Of a stretch of 64,000 nucleotides of DNA, positions 31,894 through 40,200 are shown one piece after another; position 1 is the first letter of the stretch; every line of letters begins with the position of its first letter. The position numbers and the translations under genes were made by a program. Below the pieces are notes generated by a model. That model ran no database searches, was not told where the DNA came from, and saw only the letters and a program-made list of their open reading frames with translations. The DNA comes from Halorubrum vacuolatum (GTDB lineage: Archaea; Halobacteriota; Halobacteria; Halobacteriales; Haloferacaceae): positions 62,001 through 126,000 of the forward strand of contig NZ_FZNQ01000009.1 in assembly GCF_900188065.1 (NCBI RefSeq), written 5' to 3'.

Positions 31894-34506
31894 TCAGTCC
31901 GCATTCGCCTGCCAGTCACGAACCGTGTCGGGGCCGACGCCGTCCACGTTCGCCGCGAGATCGTCCGGGTCGGCCGATTTGAGGTCCTCGACGCCGTCGA
32001 TCCCGGCACGCTGGAGCTTCTCGGCGGTTCGCTCGCCGATCCCCTCGACCGTCCGGAGTTCGGAACCATCCTCACGCGCCCGATACTCGCGGTAGTTACA
32101 GATCGGACAGCCCAATTCCCACGGGTCGTCACCGGCGTGGACGAGCAGGTGGGGGAGGTCGTGTTCGTCACAGATCGCATCGGTGACCTCGATCTCGCCG
32201 CGACGGGGGAGCGGCAGCGAGTACTCGCAGTCCGGATAGCGGGTACAGCCGACGAGCCGTGACCCGGAGCGGAGCGTCTTGATCGCCAACTCGCCGCCCG
32301 CGTCTGTCTCCGTGCCGTCGCCGCAGTCGGGACAGTCCCCGATCACCTCGTCCGCTGCCGCATCCGCCTCGTCGGCTTTGCACTGCGGACAGCCGTGGAC
32401 GAACGTCTTGCGTCCGGCGAGCATCTTGACCTGATGGAGGTCGTGTTCGGCGCAGGTCTCGTCCAAGATGAGCGGTTTGCCGGTCGAGGGAAGCGGGAGG
32501 GTGTACTCACAGTCCGGATACCCGTCACAGCCGACGAACGAGGAGCCGTATCGCGACTTTCTGACGAGCAGGTCGGACCCGCAGTCCGGACAGGGCCCGA
32601 GCGTCCGATCGGCTTTCAGCGATCGGCGGAGGTGATCGCCGACCTCCTCGCGGGAGGCGGTGAGGTCCTCGAAGACGCGGTCAAGCAGTTCACGGGAGGC
32701 TTCCGTCACCTCCTCGTACTCCCGCTCCCCGGACGCGATGGCACCCATGTCGCGTTCGAGCTGGGCGGTCATCTCCTCGCTCACGATCCGATCGGCGAAC
32801 TCCTCGGCGGCCTCGACGACCGCCTCCGCGAGCCGAGTCGGCCGTGGTGGATCGTTCTCGATGTAGCCGCGGTCATAGAGCTTCTCAAGCGTTCGGTGGC
32901 GGGTCGCCTTCGTCCCGACACCTCGGGACTCCATCTCCTCGATGAGCCGCGACTGGCCGTACCGTCTCGGGGGCTGGGTCTCCTTCGCCGCCGTGTTCCG
33001 CTCGCCGATCGAGAGGGTCTCGCCGACCTCGACATCGGGGACGATCCGCTCGTCGCTCGAGAGGTAGGGGTAGACGTCGTGATAGCCCGCTTCGAGCAGT
33101 CGCTTCCCGTTCGCCTTGAGCCGGAGCCCGCCGTCGGCCGCGAGCGACGGGGCTCCTTCGGCCGAGTCGGGCGCTCTGAGGGCGGCGAACGGGTCGACGT
33201 TGGACCCACCGAGAACCTCGGTCGCCCCGCCGTTCGCGAGCGCGACTACCTTCAGTCGCTCCCATGTCGCCGGCGGCGCGCAGGTCGCGAGGAAGCGACG
33301 GACGATCAGCTCGTAGACCCGCCACTCGTCATCGGAGAGGTCCGACGCCGACGGTAACTCGCCGGTCGGATGGATCGGCGGGTGGTCCGTCGTCTCCTCG
33401 TCGCCCTCGGTCGGGGCTAGCTCCTGTAACGCGAGCAACGAGGCGACGTCCTCGGCGAACGTGTTCGACTGCCCCAACTGCTTGAGAAGCTCCCGGGGAT
33501 CGAGGTCGTCCGGATAGACGGTGTTGTCCGTCCGCGGATAGGTGACGTAGCCGGCGGTGTAGAGGTCCTCGGCGATGGACATCGCCCGCTGGGCGGAGTA
33601 GCCGAGCGATCCCGCCGCCCGGATGTACTGGGTGGTGTTGAACGGCGCGGGTGGCTCATCCACCTGCGTCCGTCGATTCACGTCGTCGACGATCGCCTCG
33701 TCCGTCGCCGCGAGGGCGTCGGTGAGCGCCTCGGCGACCGACTCGTCCCAGACACGCTCAGCTTCGTTGCCCGCGTCATTTAAATAGAAGTAGCTGGCCT
33801 CGAACGGGTCGCCGGAGGACTTCGAGAGCGCCGCGGACAGCTCCCAGTAGGCCTCCGGGTCGAACGCCTGTATCTCGCGTTCGCGGTCGACGATCAGCTT
33901 CAGGGTCGGCCCCTGCACCCGGCCGACGGAGATGAAGTCGTCGCCGAGTTGGCGGGCCGAAAGCGAGAGGAACCGGGTGAGCGCCGCCCCCCACATCAAA
34001 TCGATCACCTGCCGGGCCTCGCCCGCCGCCGCGAGGTCGAAATCGAGCTCGTCGGGCGCGGCGAACGCCTCCTGCACCTCGTTTTCGGTGATCGAGGAGA
34101 ACCGCACGCGCTCGATGGGGACGTCCTCGTTGACCTCGCGGACGAGTTCGTAGGCCTCCTTGCCGATGAGTTCGCCCTCCCGGTCGTAGTCGGTCGCGAT
34201 GACGACACGGGAGGCGTTGCGTGCGAGTCGCCGGAGAGCGGCGACGATCCCCTCCTGTGTCGGCTGTTTCGTCACCGGGGCGTGGATCAGTTCGACCGGC
34301 TCGACGTCGCGCCAGTCGTTGTACTCGGCGGGGAAGTCCACGCCGACGACGTGGCCCGAGAGGCCGATACAGCGCTTGCCGCCCCACTTATAAACGTTGA
34401 CGTCGTTCACCCGCTCCGTGCTCGCGGAGCCGCCGCTGAGGATCTCGGCGATCCGCCGCGCGGCGTTGTCCTTCTCGGTGATGATAAGCTCCGGGCCCCG
34501 ACTCAT
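31894..34506 (-). CDS. topA: DNA topoisomerase I (type IA)
   Basis: This 870-aa enzyme relaxes negatively supercoiled DNA. The N-terminal Toprim domain shows IITEKDNAARRIAEIL (Glu11) and ATDYDREGELIG (metal-binding DxD, 106-110). The active-site tyrosine is Tyr323 in VTYPRTDN. The C-terminus has several zinc ribbons (CPDCGSDLL ... CDGYPDC and CPDCGDGTE ... CTRYPDC) and ends in a helix-hairpin-helix region (VEGIGERTAEKL, VDGVGPDTV). The HhH tail probably aids DNA binding. The full length is as expected for haloarchaea. Confidence 0.95.
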   Translation of the reverse strand: MSRGPELIITEKDNAARRIAEILSGGSASTERVNDVNVYKWGGKRCIGLSGHVVGVDFPAEYNDWRDVEPVELIHAPVTKQPTQEGIVAALRRLARNASRVVIATDYDREGELIGKEAYELVREVNEDVPIERVRFSSITENEVQEAFAAPDELDFDLAAAGEARQVIDLMWGAALTRFLSLSARQLGDDFISVGRVQGPTLKLIVDREREIQAFDPEAYWELSAALSKSSGDPFEASYFYLNDAGNEAERVWDESVAEALTDALAATDEAIVDDVNRRTQVDEPPAPFNTTQYIRAAGSLGYSAQRAMSIAEDLYTAGYVTYPRTDNTVYPDDLDPRELLKQLGQSNTFAEDVASLLALQELAPTEGDEETTDHPPIHPTGELPSASDLSDDEWRVYELIVRRFLATCAPPATWERLKVVALANGGATEVLGGSNVDPFAALRAPDSAEGAPSLAADGGLRLKANGKRLLEAGYHDVYPYLSSDERIVPDVEVGETLSIGERNTAAKETQPPRRYGQSRLIEEMESRGVGTKATRHRTLEKLYDRGYIENDPPRPTRLAEAVVEAAEEFADRIVSEEMTAQLERDMGAIASGEREYEEVTEASRELLDRVFEDLTASREEVGDHLRRSLKADRTLGPCPDCGSDLLVRKSRYGSSFVGCDGYPDCEYTLPLPSTGKPLILDETCAEHDLHQVKMLAGRKTFVHGCPQCKADEADAAADEVIGDCPDCGDGTETDAGGELAIKTLRSGSRLVGCTRYPDCEYSLPLPRRGEIEVTDAICDEHDLPHLLVHAGDDPWELGCPICNYREYRAREDGSELRTVEGIGERTAEKLQRAGIDGVEDLKSADPDDLAANVDGVGPDTVRDWQANAD

Positions 34507-34676
34507 TGCGCCGGGGTACGCCGCTGGCTCGCGTAAACCTTTCGCGATGATGGCTGGGAGAAAAACGGCCGACTCGGTCGCTTCGGATAAAAATCACGGC
34601 GAGTGACTTCGGGTCGTGAAGTGACGCGCCACCCCGTTCGCGAAGTATTTTAGCGCCCGTCCGTGACCACCAGCAC

Positions 34677-35036
34677 GTGCGACTCGTCCACCGACCTCGA
34701 TCGGCCGACGGAGACGAGGAGCGAACCCTCGCGAGCGACGTCGACCTCGCGGAGACGACGTTCGAGCAGGGACGCGGCCTCATGTTCCGACGATCGATCC
34801 CCGACGACTACGCGCTCGTCTTTCCATTTAAAAATGCAAAAGCACGGACCCTCCATATGATCGGCGTCCCGTTCGCCATCGACGCGGTCTGGATCGTTGA
34901 CGAGGAGGTGAGTCACGTCAAACGCCTCGCGCCGATGATCGGCCTTGGGCGCGGGACTGCCGACTGCATCGTCGAGCTTCCCGCGGGTGCCGCCGAGGGG
35001 GTAGCCGTGGGCGACGCGGTTCGGCTGGTCGAGTAG
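34677..35036 (+). CDS. DUF192 family protein
   Basis: This 119-aa protein has the DUF192 core GRGLMFRRSIPDDYALVFPF, TLHMIGVPFAIDAVWID-like strand and VELPAGAAEGVAVGDAVRL. The family forms a small beta-barrel of unknown function. Many members are exported, but this one has no signal peptide. The start is GTG at 34677; an AGTATTTTAG element at about 34644-34652 is spaced for a leaderless transcript. It is divergent from topA. Confidence 0.85.
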   Translation: MRLVHRPRSADGDEERTLASDVDLAETTFEQGRGLMFRRSIPDDYALVFPFKNAKARTLHMIGVPFAIDAVWIVDEEVSHVKRLAPMIGLGRGTADCIVELPAGAAEGVAVGDAVRLVE

Positions 35037-35122
35037 GTCGGTTGGTCGTCGAAGAGGCCGATCGAGGCCGCGGAACCGATCTGAGAGGCTTCTTATGATC
35101 CCGTTCACAACCCACGGATAGC

Positions 35123-36418
35123 GTGGTTTCAACCGTGGTTGGGGGGTGGCGTGACCTGTTCGGCGGGCGTTCGGGGTCGCTACTCCTGATCATCTCCGCG
35201 ATGTGGATGCTCACGATCGGAGCACGGATCGTCTACCCAGCGGTCATTCCCGGGATACAGGATGAGTTCGGCTTCGGCTACTCGACCGTCGGGATCCTCG
35301 TCGGCTTGGTATGGGGTGCGTACGGCCTCATCCAGTTCCCGGGCGGCCTGTTGGCCGATCTCCGAAGCCATCGGCTGGCCATCCTCGTCGGGATGGGCGT
35401 CACGATGATCGGACTGTCCGCGCTGCTTTTGGGCAACTCGTTCGTGCTGCTCGTCCTCGCGACGGCCGTGCTGGGTACAGGAACGGGTATTCTCGGTCCC
35501 TCCCGTGTCATCGTGCTCGCCAACGCCTTTCCCGAGGCCAGAACGACGGCCGTCTCGGTGAGCCAGGCGGCGGGAGCGCTCGGAAACAGCGTCTTTCCGG
35601 TCGTCGCCGGCGTGGTGATGGGCGTGTTGGGCTGGCGTGCGGGGATCGGGTTCCTGCTCCCGCTCTGTGTGATCGTGACCGTCGGCCTCTGGCTGCTCGT
35701 TCCGCGCCGCATCAACGGTAGATCGGTAGCCTCGGCCGACGGTGGCTCGTCGGAACCCGCCGACGGTAACTCGACGAGGTCGCCCATCGACACGCTCGTC
35801 GCGAGCGCTCGCGCGCTCACCGGACGGTCGGCCGTCCTGGGGACGATCACGATGTTGGGCGTGATGGTGGCCTTTCAGAGCGTGACGGGCTTCCTGCCGA
35901 CATACTTCAGGGACGTCGCGGCGGTCTCGCCACGGCAGGCGACGGTCCTGTTCGGGCTGTTCTTCGCGACGGGACTCGTGATGCAGCTCTCGGCGGGCGT
36001 CGTGGGCGACCGACTCGATCCGGGCCGTACCGTCGGCCTCTTCGCCGCGGTGGCGATTCCGGGACTGCTCATCGTGCTGAGTGCCGAGAGCCTGTGGCTG
36101 CTCACCGTCGGCGTCGTGTTATCGAGCGGGCTGCTCGGCTGTTTCCCACCCGGACTGACCTACCTCGCCTCGGCGTTCCCCGCGAGCATCCAAGGGACGG
36201 GGTTCGGCGTCATCCGAACGGTCTACATCGGCGGAGGCGCACTCGGGCCGGTCGCCGTCGGGGCCATCGCGGATCAGTACTCGCTGTGGATCGGCTTCCT
36301 CGCGCTGGTCGTCGTCCTCGGCGGTGTCGTGCTCGTCACGGGGCTGCTTCCGCCACTGAGCGACACACAAACCGGTGAGGACCCAACACGAGCCATGGAA
36401 TCATCTCCCGCGAGATGA
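35123..36418 (+). CDS. MFS transporter
   Basis: This 431-aa protein has about twelve transmembrane helices in two halves with a cytoplasmic Ser/Gly-rich loop (RINGRSVASADGGSSEPADG) between helices 6 and 7. The motif-A-like GGLLADLRSHR between helices 2 and 3 marks the major facilitator superfamily. Substrate is unknown. The start is GTG at 35123; a CTTCTTATG element at 35088-35097 is the likely TATA box. Confidence 0.85.
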   Translation: MVSTVVGGWRDLFGGRSGSLLLIISAMWMLTIGARIVYPAVIPGIQDEFGFGYSTVGILVGLVWGAYGLIQFPGGLLADLRSHRLAILVGMGVTMIGLSALLLGNSFVLLVLATAVLGTGTGILGPSRVIVLANAFPEARTTAVSVSQAAGALGNSVFPVVAGVVMGVLGWRAGIGFLLPLCVIVTVGLWLLVPRRINGRSVASADGGSSEPADGNSTRSPIDTLVASARALTGRSAVLGTITMLGVMVAFQSVTGFLPTYFRDVAAVSPRQATVLFGLFFATGLVMQLSAGVVGDRLDPGRTVGLFAAVAIPGLLIVLSAESLWLLTVGVVLSSGLLGCFPPGLTYLASAFPASIQGTGFGVIRTVYIGGGALGPVAVGAIADQYSLWIGFLALVVVLGGVVLVTGLLPPLSDTQTGEDPTRAMESSPAR

Positions 36419-36471
36419 TCGGCGTCGCCCACCTATTGGGCCAGCAAGAGGAATCGCTTCAGGGCCCTCTC

Positions 36472-36861
36472 TCAGTACGTTTCCACGTCGACGTCAAGCC
36501 GCTCGAAGTCATCGACGTTTCGGGTGAGAACGGGCTCTTCAATGATGTCAGCGGTTGCACCGATGATCACGTCACCGTCACCGACTGGGTTTCCGTCGTT
36601 CATCAGTTCCCCGGAGAGACGGCCGGCTTTTCGCATCACGGCGGTGTCGGCAGGATGAATCGGTTTTGAAGCGAGAACGTTCGCCACCTTCTCGTGTTCC
36701 GCATCCGACTGTTCCGAACGGGCGACGCCATAGGACAACTCGAACAGCGTCATCGCCGACAGCCGCTGCTGGACGAGGTCGGTTTCTAACTTCCGCGCTT
36801 TCTCCACCGCCTCAGCGTCGCCGTTCATGAGATCGATGAGAAACGACGTATCCAGCAACAC
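36472..36861 (-). CDS. vapC: VapC-like PIN-domain toxin
   Basis: This 129-aa PIN-domain ribonuclease has acidic residues in LLDTSFLIDL (Asp near 4), LFELSYGV (Glu), GDGDVIIGATA (Asp) and RNVDDFERL (Asp), the expected four-residue metal site. VapC toxins usually cleave tRNA or rRNA and are held in check by VapB. I choose the GTG at 36861, one base after the antitoxin stop; a TTG at 36888 inside the antitoxin gene is the alternative. It is convergent with the upstream MFS gene. Confidence 0.87.
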   Translation of the reverse strand: MLLDTSFLIDLMNGDAEAVEKARKLETDLVQQRLSAMTLFELSYGVARSEQSDAEHEKVANVLASKPIHPADTAVMRKAGRLSGELMNDGNPVGDGDVIIGATADIIEEPVLTRNVDDFERLDVDVETY

Positions 36862-36862
36862 G

Positions 36863-37099
36863 CTATCGGTCCTCCATCTCCGTTGCAATCCCCTCTAATT
36901 CCGCGCTCCGTCGGTCGCGTCGCTCAGCGATCGCGTCGCGGACGTCCGCAGCGTCGTCATCGCTGAGGATGCCTGCGATCTCCAGTAGTGAACGCTCACC
37001 GGCAAGCCGAAGGACGACGTCCGAAAACGTCTCGTCCGTCCGTTTGTGCGCTTCGAGCCGCTCGTAGGCATCGTCGGAGAGACGGATACTTTTCGACAT
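36863..37099 (-). CDS. vapB: VapB-like antitoxin
   Basis: This 78-aa protein starts MSKSIRLSDDAYERLEAHKR, with a KTDETFSDVVLRLAGER-type helix, the DUF217/VapB layout of archaeal antitoxins. The N-terminus is a ribbon-helix-helix-like DNA-binding part. The acidic/basic C-terminus (RRDRRSAELEGIATEMEDR) would wrap the toxin. It immediately precedes vapC. A perfect inverted repeat just upstream (37101-37118) is the probable autoregulatory operator. A start two codons earlier (MHMSK) is possible but would sit inside that repeat. Confidence 0.85.
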   Translation of the reverse strand: MSKSIRLSDDAYERLEAHKRTDETFSDVVLRLAGERSLLEIAGILSDDDAADVRDAIAERRDRRSAELEGIATEMEDR

Positions 37100-37100
37100 G

Positions 37101-37118
37101 TGCATACAGTTGTATGCA
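37101..37118. promoter_or_regulatory. Inverted-repeat operator of vapBC
   Basis: TGCATACA-GT-TGTATGCA is a perfect 8-bp inverted repeat with a 2-bp spacer lying 2 bp upstream of the vapB ATG. Its position over the start region fits binding of a dimeric VapB for autorepression. Confidence 0.65.
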
Positions 37119-37169
37119 GACATGCAAAGGGATTTCCCCGCGACCGGTCGTTTCCCAAGGGAGAAAGAG

Positions 37170-37177
37170 GTTATACG
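37170..37177 (+). promoter_or_regulatory. TATA box of mcm
   Basis: GTTATACG lies about 28 nt upstream of the mcm ATG at 37202 and supports that start with a leaderless transcript. Confidence 0.55.
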
Positions 37178-37201
37178 TGATGACGCCGAAGGCCTGTCGT
37201 A

Positions 37202-40200
37202 ATGGCTCAGGCCGGGAATCAGGACCTCACGGAGCGGTTCATTCAGTTCTATCGGAACTACTACCGCGACGAGATCGGCGCGCTCGCCCAGCGCTACCCG
37301 AACGAGCAGCGCTCGCTGTACGTCGATTACGACGACCTCTATCAGTTCGACCGGGACCTCGCGGAGGACTTTCAGTCCCAACCCGACCAGCTGCGCGAGT
37401 ACGCCGAGGAGGCGCTTCGGCTCTACGACCTCCCCGCCGACGTCAGCCTCGGCCGCGCACACGTCCGCATCGAGAACCTTCCCGAAAGCATCGATATCCG
37501 CGGCATCCGCGTCCACGACGACCATATCGGTAAGCTCGTCTCCATCAGAGGGATCGTCCGCAAGGCGACCGACGTCCGCCCGAAGGTGACCGAGGCCGCC
37601 TTCGAGTGTCAACGCTGCGGGACGATGACCTACATCCCGCAAGCCGACGGTGGCTTTCAGGAGCCCCACGAGTGTCAAGGCTGTGAGCGACAGGGCCCCT
37701 TCCGGGTGAACTTCGATCAGTCGGAGTTCATCGACTCACAAAAGCTCCGCATTCAGGAGTCGCCGGAGGGGCTCCGCGGCGGCGAGACCCCCCAATCGAT
37801 CGACGTCGACATCGAGGACGACATCACCGGCCACGTGAGCCCCGGCGACCACGTCACGGCCGTCGGCGTCCTCCACATCGAACAGCTCGAACAGGGCAAC
37901 GAGAAGTCGGCCATCTTCGACCTCTACATGGACGGCGTCTCCATCGCCATCGAGGACGAGGAGTTCGAGGACATGGACATCACAGCCGAGGACCAGCGCG
38001 AGATCATCGAACTCTCCGAGCGCGACGACATCTACGAGGCCATGATCGGCTCCATCGCGCCCGCCATCTACGGCTACGAGGAGGAGAAGCTCGCGATGAT
38101 CCTCCAGCTCTTCTCGGGCGTCACCAAACACCTCCCGGACGGCTCACGGATCCGCGGGGATCTGCATATGCTCCTGATCGGGGATCCGGGAACCGGAAAA
38201 TGTGTCGATGGAGACACCAGCGTTGTTCTCGGGGATGGACGAGCAGTCGAGATACGGGAGCTGGTCGAAGCAAACCTCGACGATCCTAAACCGATCGACG
38301 ACGGCGTGTGGGATACGGTTGATTTCGAGGTTCCCGCCCTGCAGAAGGACGGAACGGTCGGGATGTCGCGTGCGACGAAAGTCTGGAAGCGAGAAGCACC
38401 CGAGACGATGTATCGGATCGAGACGGCATCCGGGAGCGAGCTTACTGTGACGCCGTCACATCCGCTGTTCGTCCAGCACGACGGGCGTTTTGAGCCGACC
38501 GTCGCGGAGCAGTTAGCTGAAGGCGAATTTATCGCGACACCAGACCGACTTGAAACAGCGGTGGACGATACGTTGGATGTGGATTTCCGCCGATCGCAGT
38601 CGTGGAACGCTGCCCGGCTTGATCTCCCCGAAGAGTGGACACCGGAGCTTGCGCGACTTCTCGGGTATATCGTCGCTGAGGGCTATGCCGAGGCGCGTGA
38701 TGATGGAACGGGGTTCGTCTCGATAACCGACAATGACGAGGCCGTGTTATCCGATGCTCGGTCTGCATTTGAGACGCTTGGGCTCCGAACATCGACCCGT
38801 AAATCACGCGAGAAGAAGACGGCCCGTGAGCTATTGTGCTCCGCCAGCGAGTTTGTTAGATTCCTTGAAAACCTCGATGAAGCGCTTTTAAAGGGCTCCG
38901 CAAAGCAACGAATTCCGACCGAAATTTGCCGTGCATCACCACCGATCACGCGAGCATTTATCAAAGGATACGTCGAGGGTGAAGGTCACGTCTCGGCGAC
39001 ACAGCGGGAGATTACCGTTGCATCGATGAGCGAGCAGTTACTGAGGGACCTCCGTACGCTACTGCTTCAACATAGGATCACGACACAACTCCACGAACGG
39101 AAAAACGGAAGTCATAGGCTGCGCATCAGTGGTGCACAGTTCGATCGCTATGTGACTGAGATCGGATTCGTAACCGGTCGCAAACAACAGGCAGCTGAAG
39201 CGCATCTATCGACAGACCGGAATACGAATGTGGATGTCGTTCCCAACGTGGCACCGATCATTCGGCGGGTACGGGAGTCGCTTGGATTGACGCAATATGA
39301 CTGCGGGGTACCACGGAACACCTACCGGCACTACGAGTCAGGGACCAGAAATCCGAGCGTCGGGGCGCTTAAACGGATCGTAGAGGCATTCGAGAACGCG
39401 GCTACGAAGCGAACTGAGGATGCGAAAATAGGGAAGGCACGACCCGATGGTGGGAGGGTTGCAACCGACATCGCTGCACTCCGTCAATTAGCGGAAGGGG
39501 ACGTTAGATGGGATCGGATCGACACCATCGAACCTATCGCTCCCGAAGACGATTGGGTGTACGATCTTGAGGTTGAGGAAACGCACAACTACGTCTCGAA
39601 TGGCATCATCTCACACAACTCGCAAATGTTGTCATATATCAGACAAATAGCCCCTCGTTCCGTCTACACCTCCGGGAAGGGAAGTAGTTCCGCGGGGCTT
39701 ACGGCTGCGGCGGTACGCGATGACTTCGGCGACGGCCAACAGTGGACCCTGGAGGCCGGCGCGCTCGTGCTCGCTGATAAAGGGATCGCCGCTGTCGACG
39801 AGCTGGATAAGATGCGGTGTGTAACCGGCGAGACGCTTGTTCATCTCGGGGACGGACGAATCAGTCGCATTCGCGAGATCGCACGGGAGGCCGAGGAGGA
39901 CGGCCAGATCGAATCGCTTCCCAACGGACGAACCATCCGTGACGTCGACCTCGACGTGTGGTCTATGGCTCCGGACGGATCCCTCACGAGACGCTCTGTG
40001 ACCGCCGTCCACGAATACGCGTCTCCGGAGGAACTGACCGAGGTATCGCTTGAATCGGGAGAATCCGTGACTGCCACGGAGGATCACCCGTTCTTTGTCT
40101 TGGAGAACGGGACACGAAAGACAAAACCAGCAGGTGATCTCGAACCCGGAGATTGGACGTTCGTCCCCGATACGATCCCACGTCCGGCGAGAGACGGGGG

